This document shows positions 1 through 8,130 of a stretch of DNA of 64,000 nt, in pieces. How positions within the stretch are numbered: position 1 is the stretch's first letter; every line of letters starts with the position of its first letter. The DNA lies in assembly GCA_945833835.1 (NCBI GenBank), contig CAMAFR010000010.1, forward strand, positions 1-64,000, in the 5' to 3' direction. This DNA comes from an uncultured Bacteroides sp. (GTDB lineage: Bacteria; Bacteroidota; Bacteroidia; Bacteroidales; Bacteroidaceae). Under the pieces are notes generated by a model. That model ran no database searches. It saw only the letters and a program-made list of their open reading frames with translations, and had not been told where the DNA came from. A program made the position numbers and the translations under genes.

Positions 1-51
1 ACTGCGATATTGAGAGTAGAATTTCATACTGATGCTTTCTGTTTTAACACT

Positions 52-59
52 CAAAGGTA
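52..59 (-). promoter_or_regulatory. Candidate -7 element for a gene off the left edge
   Basis: Read on the minus strand this is TACCTTTG, a perfect match to the Bacteroidetes -7 consensus TAnnTTTG. It points leftwards, so it would serve a gene beyond position 1. No clear -33 TTTG is visible. Nothing else is recognisable in positions 1-100. Confidence 0.35.
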
Positions 60-100
60 ATCATTTTCTATGAACCAAGTAAGAATAATACAATATAAAT

Positions 101-128
101 AATTGATATATAAAGATTTATATCAATT
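101..128. terminator. AT-rich hairpin at the end of the DUF1016 gene
   Basis: A perfect 10-bp inverted repeat (101-110 and 119-128) with an 8-base loop overlaps the stop codon of the truncated DUF1016 gene. It may act as a terminator for that minus-strand gene, but it is almost pure A/T and has no clear run of T after it. It could instead mark the junction at which the gene lost its tail. Confidence 0.35.
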
Positions 129-1192
129 TAGCAAACCCTAATATAGTTGACGTACTCCTTGTCCATGTCTTTACAAAGTATAATGCCAATTGGAGGAAAT
201 TCTCCCTCACGGCGATCATCGTCATTGAGTATGCGCAAATAGCTGCTGAGCTGTGCAAGATAGCCTACTTTGAATTTGCCTTTTTTCAGTTCAAACACAA
301 CCGTCCGACGTAGGTCTCGGTTATAAAAGAGCAAGTCTATCCAATGGTCATGCCCGAATTTATCAAAGTGTACTTGATTACCAACAAAAGTGAAACCTTT
401 TCCGAATGTCATAATAAAGTTCTTGACATTATAGACAATATTTTGTTCAATGACCCGTTCGTCTATATCTTCATCACGCATTCCGAGTTGTTCTACATTG
501 ATGAAATCAAGCAGGTATTCATCTTTGAACATCTGTAGGGTACGAAATGCCTGTTTATAGTCAGGCATGGAGTTGACAAAGTTATTGGGCAACAAACCTT
601 GGTGATGGAAGAGATCTTGCTTCTTGATGATATTGGGAAGTGCTTCTGTCGTCGGCTTGTAGTTATGGCAATAACGAATATAAAAGATACGTTCCTCTAA
701 GCCTTTGGCGTTCTCTATAATACGTATGTGGTGCGTGAAACTAATGCTAAGGAATTCGACAATTGGAAAATCTGGATAATTCGCCAATTGCAATTGGCGA
801 ATTGCATGATGCTCTATATCAATGGATTGAAGACACTTGTCACTATTCTTTCGAGCGTCTGCAGCTAATTCGCCAATTCCAATTGGCGAATTCACTTCCA
901 GTTCCTTCCATGCTTCGTAAAACAGCCGCATGTTCTTTAGACTCGAAACGCTATACCCCTTAATTCCTGGGAACTCATCCTTCAATTGATTACTGATACC
1001 TTCAATAACCCCTGTGCCCCAATTCTTGTTGCGTGTATTGGAAGAGATAAAGCGGCCAATACCAAAATAGAGTGCTAACTGCTCCTGGTTGACAGCCTTT
1101 ATTGCACGTTCTTGGCTCTGAAGAATCGCGGAACGTATCATACAGACCGCCGCAGATACCTCTTGGGATATGTTTTTGTTTTCTGGTGTCAT
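128..1192 (-). CDS. DUF1016 / YhcG-family PD-(D/E)XK nuclease-like protein, C-terminally truncated
   Basis: The protein has the two-part layout of the YhcG (DUF1016) family: an N-terminal helical domain (about residues 15-100) and a C-terminal PD-(D/E)XK nuclease-like domain (about 190-350). Likely active-site residues are Asp285 in HWIDLLFYN and Glu301/Lys303 in VFELKKG. Family members often sit inside type I restriction loci, and here the ATG overlaps the stop of the broken hsdM by four bases. The protein ends abruptly at EYVNYIRVC, where relatives usually continue for about 15-25 residues, so the tail is probably lost by frameshift or deletion. Between the domains (residues 101-139) two long DNA palindromes are translated in frame (SPIGIGEL and IRQLQLANY). 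The gene is richer in AT than the housekeeping genes, which suggests transfer. Activity is uncertain. Confidence 0.8.
   Translation of the reverse strand: MTPENKNISQEVSAAVCMIRSAILQSQERAIKAVNQEQLALYFGIGRFISSNTRNKNWGTGVIEGISNQLKDEFPGIKGYSVSSLKNMRLFYEAWKELEVNSPIGIGELAADARKNSDKCLQSIDIEHHAIRQLQLANYPDFPIVEFLSISFTHHIRIIENAKGLEERIFYIRYCHNYKPTTEALPNIIKKQDLFHHQGLLPNNFVNSMPDYKQAFRTLQMFKDEYLLDFINVEQLGMRDEDIDERVIEQNIVYNVKNFIMTFGKGFTFVGNQVHFDKFGHDHWIDLLFYNRDLRRTVVFELKKGKFKVGYLAQLSSYLRILNDDDRREGEFPPIGIILCKDMDKEYVNYIRVC
778..803. repeat. 26-bp perfect palindrome inside the DUF1016 gene (copy 1)
   Basis: The 26 bases are a perfect inverted repeat built on the core AATTGGCGAATT. They are translated in frame as part of the linker between the two domains of the DUF1016 protein. 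A near-identical copy lies 63 bp away at 867-892. Confidence 0.85.
867..892. repeat. 26-bp near-perfect palindrome inside the DUF1016 gene (copy 2)
   Basis: This is the same palindrome as at 778-803 except at the centre (CC instead of GC), so one central pair is mismatched. The two copies are in the same reading frame and flank a 63-bp spacer, which makes the linker of the DUF1016 protein repetitive at the DNA level. Confidence 0.85.
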
Positions 1193-2785
1193 AACTGTGT
1201 CTCCTTATTGATTAATGCCTCCAGCCCCTTGATGGCAAACTCGTCGCCGGTGAGCTGGCTCACCAACTGCGCAAGCTCGGTATTGGCTGCGGCTATATCG
1301 TCGTCAATCTGCTGATAGCTGACGGCATATTTCCGGCTGAGGGCAAGGGCAGAAGATTCGAGGGTGGAAAGCACGGCTGTGAGCGCACCATGGATGCCTT
1401 CGCAGACGGGCACTATCCACTTCAAGTGCAGAAAGCCGGCGATTTCCTCGTCCGTGAGCTGTTCAATGGCTTGGATGGTCTTTTCCTCCAAAGCCTGCTT
1501 GTCTGCCTTGATCTGCTTGCCCCACTTCGTCTGCTCATCCCAAAGGGTGACCATCTGCCTGAGCTTCGCCTTGGTGTCGGCGTCTACGTCGGCCTTGGGC
1601 TTGGCATCGGCGGTAATCTTCTTCTTGTCGGGGGCATTGTCCTTCTCGCTGTCCAGGTAGGTCTCCTGTTCCTCTTCGGTGAAACTGTCGCGCACCTCTT
1701 CGAGTTCGCCTCCTATGGCTTCTACTCTCGACTGGAGGGTAGCGATGGCATCCAGCTCTGCCTGGAACTTCACTCGTTGCACCAGTTCAAAGTCTGTGTT
1801 GGGAATGCCGCCAAACATGGTGGCGTAGATGTCATACTGCTCTGCCGCCTCGATCGAATCCACATAGAGCGGCTGACCCATCTCGTTGCCTTCCTTCTGC
1901 ACAGGCCAGTCCTCGTCGAGCGAGTCGGCACAACGGGTGTTGATATTGCCGGGTTGTATGCCGCGCATCACCAGGTTCATGCGGGTGAGGTTGTAGGTGT
2001 TCTCCTTCAGTTCCTGCGCATAGTACTTCACACGGTTCTTGTCGGCGATGTGCCGCCCCACGGATTTGCCGATGGTGATCAGCAGCGAGCCGGAACCCGA
2101 TGTGGGGTCGTAGATCTCTATCTGCCGCTTCTCCCTGTGGTGCTCTGCCACTATCTCCGACAGGAGGATGGCTACTTCATGGGGGGGTATAGAACTCACC
2201 TGCCTTCTTGCCGGCATTGGCAGCAAAATTGCCAATGAGGTATTCATAGACGTAGCCCAGCACATCGTAGTCCTGAGAACCGTCGGTAGGGATGTCCTTG
2301 ATGAGCTTGATGAGGTCTTTCAGCGCACGTGTCTGGCTGGCCGGATTCTCTCCGAGTTTGCTCAGACCCGCCTGCAAGGTCTTGAAAATGCCGTCATAGA
2401 CCGTCTTGTAGTGGGGGCTCACCAGGCGGTCGAAGGAGTTGAGTGCCACCGAGAGGTCGGCCACGGTGAAGCTGCTGTCGGGCAACAGCCACGTGGAGAA
2501 GAGGTTTTTGTATTCAATGAAGTAGCCGATGTTGTTCCTGCAATAGTCGATGATGACCTTTGAGTTTTCATCCTCGTAGTTTTCCACAAGGCCCTCCAAG
2601 GCAGCCTTTTTCTCTGCATCGGACGCACCCTTCATGTCCTTCAGGAGGTAGTTCGCCTCGTTGTCCGACAAAAACTTGTAGAAGATGAGGCCGAGGATAT
2701 AGTCCTTGTATTCGTTGGCATCAATCTTCGAACGCATCTTGTTGGCCGATGCCCATATCTTGTTGGCTAACTGCTGTTTGTTCAT
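1189..2785 (-). pseudogene. hsdM: Broken type I restriction-modification methyltransferase subunit (hsdM remnant)
   Basis: The first part (2785 down to 2177) encodes the HsdM N-terminal helical domain from [16 protein letters not shown] to GEFYTPP and then hits a stop. The reading continues in another frame with [15 protein letters not shown] and the SAM-binding motif DPTSGSGSLLI. The switch is at a run of seven G on the plus strand (2181-2187); six would restore GEFYTPHEV. Independently, the catalytic NPPY/NPPF motif and a large stretch around it are missing: CADSLDEDWPV and PLYVD run almost directly into YDIYATMFGGIPN. The C-terminal part is a coiled, charged region typical of HsdM. With both lesions the gene should have no methylase activity. 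No hsdS or hsdR is present in the window. Confidence 0.85.
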
Positions 2786-3069
2786 AGTAAGTAAGTTGTA
2801 AGAATTGATTTATACCCAAAAAGATAATTGTCTTTCTCACTCATCTTTTGTCATGCTGAACGCAGTGAAGCATCTGTATACACCCGCTTGATGCTTACAG
2901 ATTGGCTTTCCCCTTCGGGCCGCCGAACGTTGTTTCTTCGCTCCCGCTCAGGATGACAGGTCCAAAAAGGAAAGTCCGAAAAGGGTTCTCGGACAGCCCC
3001 ACCCCTTTGCTACCTTCAGCCTGTTGATGTCTTTTGCCATTAGGTTCTCAGTTTTACTGTTTAACGATG

Positions 3070-3100
3070 CAAAAATAATAAAAACAGGGATAAAGACAAA
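3070..3100 (-). promoter_or_regulatory. Promoter for the hsdM-DUF1016 unit
   Basis: On the minus strand, TTTG (3100-3097) and TATTTTTG (3077-3070) are separated by 19 bp, matching the Bacteroidetes -33/-7 pattern. It would leave a leader of roughly 280 nt before the hsdM start at 2785. Confidence 0.6.
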
Positions 3101-3138
3101 TTTGTCATCCTCATGGTTCCGTCTTGCCTCCCATTATC

Positions 3139-3264
3139 CTCTAATCATTCTCTAATCATCCTCTAATCGTTCTCTAATCATTCTCTAATTCCAGATTAGA
3201 GAAACATTAGAGGCACTTGGGAGGCATTTGGGAGGCATATTAGAGGATCATTAGAGCCACGGCC
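3139..3264. repeat. Eleven-copy array of an 11-bp repeat with a change of orientation
   Basis: Five head-to-tail 11-bp units of the form CTCTAATCATT occupy 3139-3193. After 3193 the same unit continues in the opposite orientation as six units beginning GAG (GAGAAACATTA, GAGGCACTTGG, GAGGCATTTGG, GAGGCATATTA, GAGGATCATTA, GAGCCACGGCC; 3199-3264). The two halves can pair with each other. The array lies just upstream of the hsdM promoter. Confidence 0.85.
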
Positions 3265-3398
3265 CTGCCACCGCCTCTGCTGCTGCCCTTGAAAGGACAC
3301 GAAGGCAGGGGCCGGATAGCTGTCGGGGCACCTTGCGGCAGAACTCCGTACTATCTGCATCGTCCACCTGGTCGGTAAAGGTTCTTCCGCCACAAAGC

Positions 3399-3507
3399 GC
3401 CACTTCCGCCATTCCGCCAAGTGGCATTTCTTCTTCTAAAACGGCATTTTCCCTATTTTTCTATGTTTTTGGGGTGTTGTGCCAGTTGGCGGAATGGCGG
3501 AAGTGGC
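3399..3507. repeat. 27-bp inverted repeat with a 55-bp spacer
   Basis: The arms at 3399-3425 and 3481-3507 are reverse complements at 26 of 27 positions (core TTGGCGGAATGGCGGAAG). The spacer is AT-rich. If transcribed it would form a very stable hairpin. Related GGCGGAAG fragments occur at both borders. It could be a mobile palindromic element or the ends of a small non-autonomous element. Confidence 0.8.
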
Positions 3508-3559
3508 GGAAGCTGGCAGACAGAGAGGCAGGACCCTTTGAGAAAATTTGGCCTGATTT

Positions 3560-3591
3560 TTTGCTTTTTTTAAATGATTTCCTTATTTTTG
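3560..3591 (+). promoter_or_regulatory. Promoter for the gene at 3616
   Basis: TTTG (3560-3563) and TATTTTTG (3584-3591) are separated by 20 bp, a good Bacteroidetes -33/-7 pair, and lie just ahead of the ATG at 3616. Confidence 0.65.
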
Positions 3592-3615
3592 CAAAAATAA
3601 TTAATAGTTGACGGT

Positions 3616-4755
3616 ATGAAATTGCGGACGGTTGCAAAGCTTGGGGTCATTGTTTCTGTCATCCTGTTCTGTGTGGGAGTGGGATGGTACAGCTTTTTGC
3701 AGGTCAGTGTCGCACGTGAGGGGAAGGACCTGGATTTGCGTTCGTTGGTGCCTGCCGACTGCGTGGGGCTGGTGGATACGGACAATTTCGACTATCTGCT
3801 GAATGAATTGCCGCAGACGGCCTATGCCGACAAGCTGACAGGCTTGTTCCATGAAGGGTTGCTGTCGGCGGTCTTCAACTATCTGGACAATTATTCGCGG
3901 GTGCACGGGACGCATGGCTTGAGCAACCAGACGACGGGGATGATGGTGAGTTTCCACGCACCCGTGTCGCCGGCCAATGTCGTGGTGTATTTTCGGGTGA
4001 ACGGTTCCGGAAAACTCTTGCTGGACAAACTGACGACCGAAGCCGGCAACCGCTATGAAATGCGGAAGGAAAGCTATCGGGGGAAAGACATCCTGGTCTG
4101 CCCGATGAGGGACGGCACCTTTGTGTCGGCTTATTCCGGCAGTGGATTTCTCGTCATCAGTCACCAGAAACGCCTGATAGAGCGGGTGGTGGATGCGCAG
4201 AAAGACCATACGTCGATGGCCGACCATCCGTTGCTGGAGGGCATGAACCACCGTGCGAAGATGGCCAACTATCTGTCATTGAATGCACATACCTCGTCGT
4301 TGCCGCTGATGGGAGAGGGGCATTCGCATAATTGGTGTGACTTTGATGTACATTTGAGCAGTGAGGTGTTCTACATGAGCGGCGCCATGCATGTGCCCGA
4401 TACGTGTGTGCAGCGGATGAGGCAGCGTCTGGAGGCCATCGGGCCTGTGTCGGAAGACCGCCTGCTGATGGTGGCCGGCGAGCAGCGGGTGGACTCGTGC
4501 ATGACGGCCCTTGCGGGCGATGACAAGCCCCACACGCTGTTTGACGAGTGTGTGGCCAACCTCTCACACGATGCGTCGTATATCATGGTGGTGGATATGG
4601 AGAAGGTGGCCGAGACCCCCCGACGCTTCGTGCCTTATCTGCCGGCCTATCTGATAGACCACATCGGGCGGTTCCGCTCGTTTATCCTTTCGGTGCAGAT
4701 CACGAAAACGCGGAGCGGTTTCTCGCATATCTTTGTGTTCACCTATAAAGAGTGA
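3616..4755 (+). CDS. Membrane-anchored periplasmic protein of unknown function
   Basis: The 379-residue product starts with a basic end and one hydrophobic segment (about residues 8-28, VIVSVILFCVGVGWYSFL). It lacks a clear cleavage site, so I read it as an N-terminal anchor with the rest in the periplasm. The body resembles the DUF3352-like Bacteroidales proteins in general layout, but I cannot assign it firmly and see no catalytic motif. The start is set by the promoter 25 bp upstream. The stop lies only 18 bp from the convergent MFS gene, with no obvious terminator between them. Confidence 0.75.
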   Translation: MKLRTVAKLGVIVSVILFCVGVGWYSFLQVSVAREGKDLDLRSLVPADCVGLVDTDNFDYLLNELPQTAYADKLTGLFHEGLLSAVFNYLDNYSRVHGTHGLSNQTTGMMVSFHAPVSPANVVVYFRVNGSGKLLLDKLTTEAGNRYEMRKESYRGKDILVCPMRDGTFVSAYSGSGFLVISHQKRLIERVVDAQKDHTSMADHPLLEGMNHRAKMANYLSLNAHTSSLPLMGEGHSHNWCDFDVHLSSEVFYMSGAMHVPDTCVQRMRQRLEAIGPVSEDRLLMVAGEQRVDSCMTALAGDDKPHTLFDECVANLSHDASYIMVVDMEKVAETPRRFVPYLPAYLIDHIGRFRSFILSVQITKTRSGFSHIFVFTYKE

Positions 4756-4773
4756 GCCGCATGGGAGGGCTCT

Positions 4774-5973
4774 TTACCGCAGGCGGTGGCGGCGGAAGTG
4801 CGGACCGGCCTTGTAACGGAAATACAGGCACGACACCACGGTGAGCACCGCCCCGAAAAGGTAGGCCATCTTGAACGAGGTGGCTTCGGCAATGCAGCCG
4901 CCGGCCACGATACCGATGCCGATGCCCACATCCCAGGAGGTGAGGTAAGTGCTCGTGGCGGTGCCCCGTTGGCTGTTGGGAGCCAGGTTGACAAAGAGGG
5001 TGTTGTAGGCCGGGAAGATGGTGCCGAAACCGATGCCCAACGACAAGGCGATGCCGAAAAACAGTCCGGTGGTGAGGCCGGGAAAACGGCCGACCATCCA
5101 GCCGCAGGCCGCCAAGGCGAAAAAGCACAGGCAAATCAGATAGATGCCTGCCGTGATGACTTCTACAATCTTTCCTTTATCCACCAAGCGTCCGCTGAAC
5201 AGGCGGCTGACCGCCATGCCGAGGGCCAGGCAGGTGAAGAAAAAGCCGGTCTCGGCGGTGATGCCGATTTGCCGGGCATACATGGCCACATAGTTGGTGG
5301 TCATGCCGTAAGGGATGGAGAGCAGCAACAGGCTGGCTCCGGCCGGCAGCCCTTTGAGCAGGATGAAACGGTCGAGCGAGACAGGGGCGTGCTTGACGGG
5401 AGGCTTGTAGGGCGTCTTGACCAGCGAGGCGGCCAGCAGTCCCAGCAGGCACGAGAGCAGGGAGGCGGCAAACAGCGTGTTGTAGGACGCCCCGGCGTTG
5501 TGGAGGAACAGGCCGAACATGGGGCCTACAGACATGGCCAGGTTGTTGGTCAGGCCGTAGTAGCCCAGTCCTTCCCCACGTCGGGCGGAGGGCATGATGT
5601 CGATGACAATGGTGTTTCCGCCCACGGTGACCATGCCGAACGAAAAGCCGTGGACCACCCGGATGAGGATGAACAGGGCCAGCAGGCCCGCCAGCATATA
5701 GCCGGCGAACATCAGCATGAACGTGAAGTAGGCCAGCAGGTAGAGGGGCTTGCGGGCAAAGGTGTCGAGCAGATAGCCGGAGAACGGACGGATGCACAAG
5801 GCCGACACCGTATAGCAGGACAGGATGATGCCGATGGCTGCATGGGAGGAGTGGAAAGTGTCTGCCAGGTAGAACGGCAGGACGGGGATAATCTGCCAGA
5901 AACCGAAATAAAGGAGGAAGTTGGCAGCAAGGATACAACAATAACTGGGGGTGACAAGACGTTCCTTTGCCAT
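4774..5973 (-). CDS. Major facilitator superfamily transporter
   Basis: The 399-residue protein has about 12 hydrophobic segments in two halves. It shows MFS features such as the loop-2/3 region with FSGYLLDTFARKP and, in the second half, SRLFSGRLVDKGK, the repeated D-x-x-x-R/K pattern of the family. It should sit in the inner membrane and export or import a small molecule, but the substrate cannot be read from the sequence. The gene lies downstream of pheS in the same direction with 102 bp between them, so partial co-transcription is possible. I see no separate TAnnTTTG promoter in that gap. Confidence 0.85.
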   Translation of the reverse strand: MAKERLVTPSYCCILAANFLLYFGFWQIIPVLPFYLADTFHSSHAAIGIILSCYTVSALCIRPFSGYLLDTFARKPLYLLAYFTFMLMFAGYMLAGLLALFILIRVVHGFSFGMVTVGGNTIVIDIMPSARRGEGLGYYGLTNNLAMSVGPMFGLFLHNAGASYNTLFAASLLSCLLGLLAASLVKTPYKPPVKHAPVSLDRFILLKGLPAGASLLLLSIPYGMTTNYVAMYARQIGITAETGFFFTCLALGMAVSRLFSGRLVDKGKIVEVITAGIYLICLCFFALAACGWMVGRFPGLTTGLFFGIALSLGIGFGTIFPAYNTLFVNLAPNSQRGTATSTYLTSWDVGIGIGIVAGGCIAEATSFKMAYLFGAVLTVVSCLYFRYKAGPHFRRHRLR

Positions 5974-6075
5974 GATGGGGAGGTGTGGGGTGGTTTACAA
6001 TTTTCCCTGCCATTCCCGGACGCATGGCCCGGAAAGGCAGGGAAAGCGATCTCTCTGACGGGGGGGACGGCCGTG

Positions 6076-7095
6076 TCAGTTGGCCGATTCGAATTCTTTC
6101 AGGAAACGGGTGTCGTTCTCGGAGAACATACGCAAGTCCTTCACCTTGTATTTCAGATTGGTGATGCGCTCGACACCCATACCGAAGGCATAGCCGGTAT
6201 AGACGCTGCTGTCAATGCCGTTGGCTTCGAGTACGGCAGGGTCTACCATGCCGCAGCCCAGGATTTCCACCCAACCGGTGTATTTGCAGAACGGACAGCC
6301 CTTGCCGCCGCAGATGTCGCAGCTGATGTCCATTTCGGCACTGGGCTCGGTGAAGGGGAAGTAAGACGGACGCAGGCGGATTTTGGTCTCGGGGCCGAAC
6401 ATTTCCCGGGCAAACTGGAGCAGCACCTGCTTCAGGTCGGTGAAGGAGACATTCTTGTCGATATACAGACCTTCCACCTGGTGGAAGAAGCAGTGGGCGC
6501 GGTAGCTGATGGCTTCGTTGCGGTAGACGCGTCCCGGACAAATGACCCGGATGGGAGGCTGTGACACCTCCATGACGCGGCTTTGTACGGAAGACGTGTG
6601 GGTGCGGAGCAGGATGTCGGGATGGCTCTCGATGAAGAAGGTGTCCTGCATGTCGCGTGCCGGATGGTCTTCGGGGAAGTTCATCGAAGAGAATACGTGC
6701 CAGTCATCCTCCACTTCGGGACCGTCGGCAATGGTGAAGCCCAGCCGGCTGAAGATGTTGATGATTTCGTTGCGCACGATGCTCAACGGATGGCGCGTAC
6801 CCAGTGCTACGGGGTAGGCGGTGCGGGTCAGATCCATTTCGTCGGCCGTGGTGTCCTGGTTCTCAAAAGCCTCTTTCAGGGCGGCGATGCGTTCTTGTGC
6901 GCGGTTCTTCAGTTCGTTCAGTTTCATGCCCACCGCTTTTTTCTGCTCGGCAGGTACATGACGGAAATCGGCCATCAGGTCGTTGATGGCTCCTTTTTTG
7001 CTGAGATATTTGATGCGCAAGGCTTCCAGCTGTTCTGCGCTGTCGGCTTTCAGTCCATCTATTTCTTGGAGCAACTGTTCTATTTTCGCTAACAT
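6076..7095 (-). CDS. pheS: Phenylalanine--tRNA ligase alpha subunit
   Basis: This is the 339-residue catalytic subunit that charges tRNA-Phe together with PheT, which is not in the window. The N-terminal coiled coil (about 1-85) is followed by the class II synthetase core, with motif 2 around FHQVEGLYIDKNVSF and motif 3 at GYAFGMGVERI. The Cys cluster CDICGGKGCPFC looks like the small zinc-type insert found in many PheS proteins. I chose MLAKIEQLL at 7095 over an upstream ATG at 7164. The latter would add 23 residues absent from the family and would start upstream of the likely promoter (7125-7132), and GAGGAT precedes 7095. Confidence 0.97.
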   Translation of the reverse strand: MLAKIEQLLQEIDGLKADSAEQLEALRIKYLSKKGAINDLMADFRHVPAEQKKAVGMKLNELKNRAQERIAALKEAFENQDTTADEMDLTRTAYPVALGTRHPLSIVRNEIINIFSRLGFTIADGPEVEDDWHVFSSMNFPEDHPARDMQDTFFIESHPDILLRTHTSSVQSRVMEVSQPPIRVICPGRVYRNEAISYRAHCFFHQVEGLYIDKNVSFTDLKQVLLQFAREMFGPETKIRLRPSYFPFTEPSAEMDISCDICGGKGCPFCKYTGWVEILGCGMVDPAVLEANGIDSSVYTGYAFGMGVERITNLKYKVKDLRMFSENDTRFLKEFESAN

Positions 7096-7124
7096 ATCCT
7101 CTTTTTTATTGTTTTTTGCAGCCG

Positions 7125-7132
7125 CAAAGGTA
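7125..7132 (-). promoter_or_regulatory. -7 element for pheS
   Basis: The minus-strand reading is TACCTTTG, located 30 bp ahead of the chosen pheS start. It supports that start and rules out the longer reading. Confidence 0.55.
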
Positions 7133-7216
7133 AGGATTAAAACTGAATTATGTATCTTTTTCAACCAACAAAAAAGAAATGCGCCGATTGTTTGGTGAGA
7201 AGCAGAAAAAAAGGCG

Positions 7217-7224
7217 TATTTTTG
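7217..7224 (+). promoter_or_regulatory. -7 element for the DUF4348-murB operon
   Basis: TATTTTTG matches TAnnTTTG. A TTTG at 7191-7194 is a possible -33, though the 22-bp spacing is slightly long. The start codons at 7243/7249 follow directly. Confidence 0.5.
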
Positions 7225-7242
7225 CAGTTGATTTTTCGGAGA

Positions 7243-8115
7243 ATGACGATGAGAGTACTTCTAATCGGGTGCTGTCTGCTTGGACTGACGGCATCCTGTG
7301 GGGGTGGCAAGAAAAGGCCTGACCCTTTTGAGGCATTGACGAGACAGATTGACTCAGTGGGCAGACAGGTGGACAGCCTGGCTGTGGCTGATGAGGCCGA
7401 TGGGGTGACAGAAGCGCCCATCCCGGCACAGGCCGATGAGAGCTTTGCCGATTTCTTTTACAACTTTGCGTCGGATGCGGCTTTCCAGCGTACACGCATA
7501 GTGTTTCCCATTTCCTATTATAAAGGCGACCAGGTGATGCGTACCACCCAAGAAGACTGGCAGTACGACCCGCTGTTCAGCAAATATCCTGCCTACACGG
7601 TGCTGTTTGACCACGAGGAGGATATGGAGGTGGAGAAAGACACCAGTGTGCACAGTGTGCAGATAGACTGGCTGTACCTCTCGGACCGGCAGGTGAAGCG
7701 TTACTATTTCGAACGCATCAACCAGATGTGGTTTCTGGAGGCCATCAATAAGGAACAGCTGTCGGCCGAGGCCGATGGGAAAGAGGATTTCCTGGCGTTT
7801 TACGATCGTTTCTCTACCGATACGGTTTTCCAGCAGCAGCGGCTTCACCAGCCCCTGTCGTTTGTGACGGCAGACCCCGAGGACGAGTTCCAGATTCTGG
7901 AGACCACGTTGGATGCCGAGCAGTGGTTTGCCTTCCGTCCGCCCATGATGGGCGGGCTGCTCACCAACGTGCATTACGGGCAGCCGGAGACGATGCTCTC
8001 CGAACGGAAGATTGTGGAGTTCAAAGGATTTGGCAACGGCTTCAGCAATACGTTGTATTTCGAACGCCGTCATGGACTCTGGCGATTGGTGAAATTTGAA
8101 GATTTGAGTGATTGA
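7243..8115 (+). CDS. DUF4348-family lipoprotein
   Basis: The product begins with a lipoprotein signal (MRVLLIGCCLLGLTASCGGG, Cys about residue 18 of the mature frame), so it should be tethered to the envelope. The body (SFADFFYNFASDAAFQRTRI and the repeated unit DFLAFYDRFSTDTVFQQQRL) shows two related halves of about 130 residues, as in DUF4348 proteins of Bacteroidales. The function is unknown. Two starts are close (7243 ATG and 7249 ATG); an upstream ATG at 7150 would begin before the promoter and is rejected. It is followed by murB with a short gap, so the two probably share a transcript. Confidence 0.8.
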   Translation: MTMRVLLIGCCLLGLTASCGGGKKRPDPFEALTRQIDSVGRQVDSLAVADEADGVTEAPIPAQADESFADFFYNFASDAAFQRTRIVFPISYYKGDQVMRTTQEDWQYDPLFSKYPAYTVLFDHEEDMEVEKDTSVHSVQIDWLYLSDRQVKRYYFERINQMWFLEAINKEQLSAEADGKEDFLAFYDRFSTDTVFQQQRLHQPLSFVTADPEDEFQILETTLDAEQWFAFRPPMMGGLLTNVHYGQPETMLSERKIVEFKGFGNGFSNTLYFERRHGLWRLVKFEDLSD

Positions 8116-8130
8116 TGTTTCGGGGGAGAC

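Larger units (their letters stand above)
2786..3615. other. Gene-free repeat-rich region upstream of the hsdM remnant
   Basis: These 830 bases hold no convincing gene. From left to right I see a conserved-looking intergenic motif (TCATGCTGAACG at 2851), the hsdM promoter (3070-3100), an array of 11-bp repeats that switches orientation (3139-3264), a 27-bp inverted repeat (3399-3507) and the promoter of the next gene (3560-3591). Short reading frames here are broken up by the repeats and have no ribosome-binding context. Confidence 0.7.

Noticed and set aside
128..3264. Complete functional restriction-modification or phage-defence system at the left end
   Set aside because: hsdM has a frameshift and lacks its catalytic motif, the DUF1016 gene is truncated, and hsdS and hsdR are absent from the window.
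4786..6564. Open frame of 592 codons on the plus strand opposite the MFS and pheS genes
   Set aside because: It is antisense to two well-supported genes, its composition is Gly/Gln/Arg/Glu-rich low complexity as expected from reverse reading of GC-rich codons, and it has no ribosome-binding site or family match.
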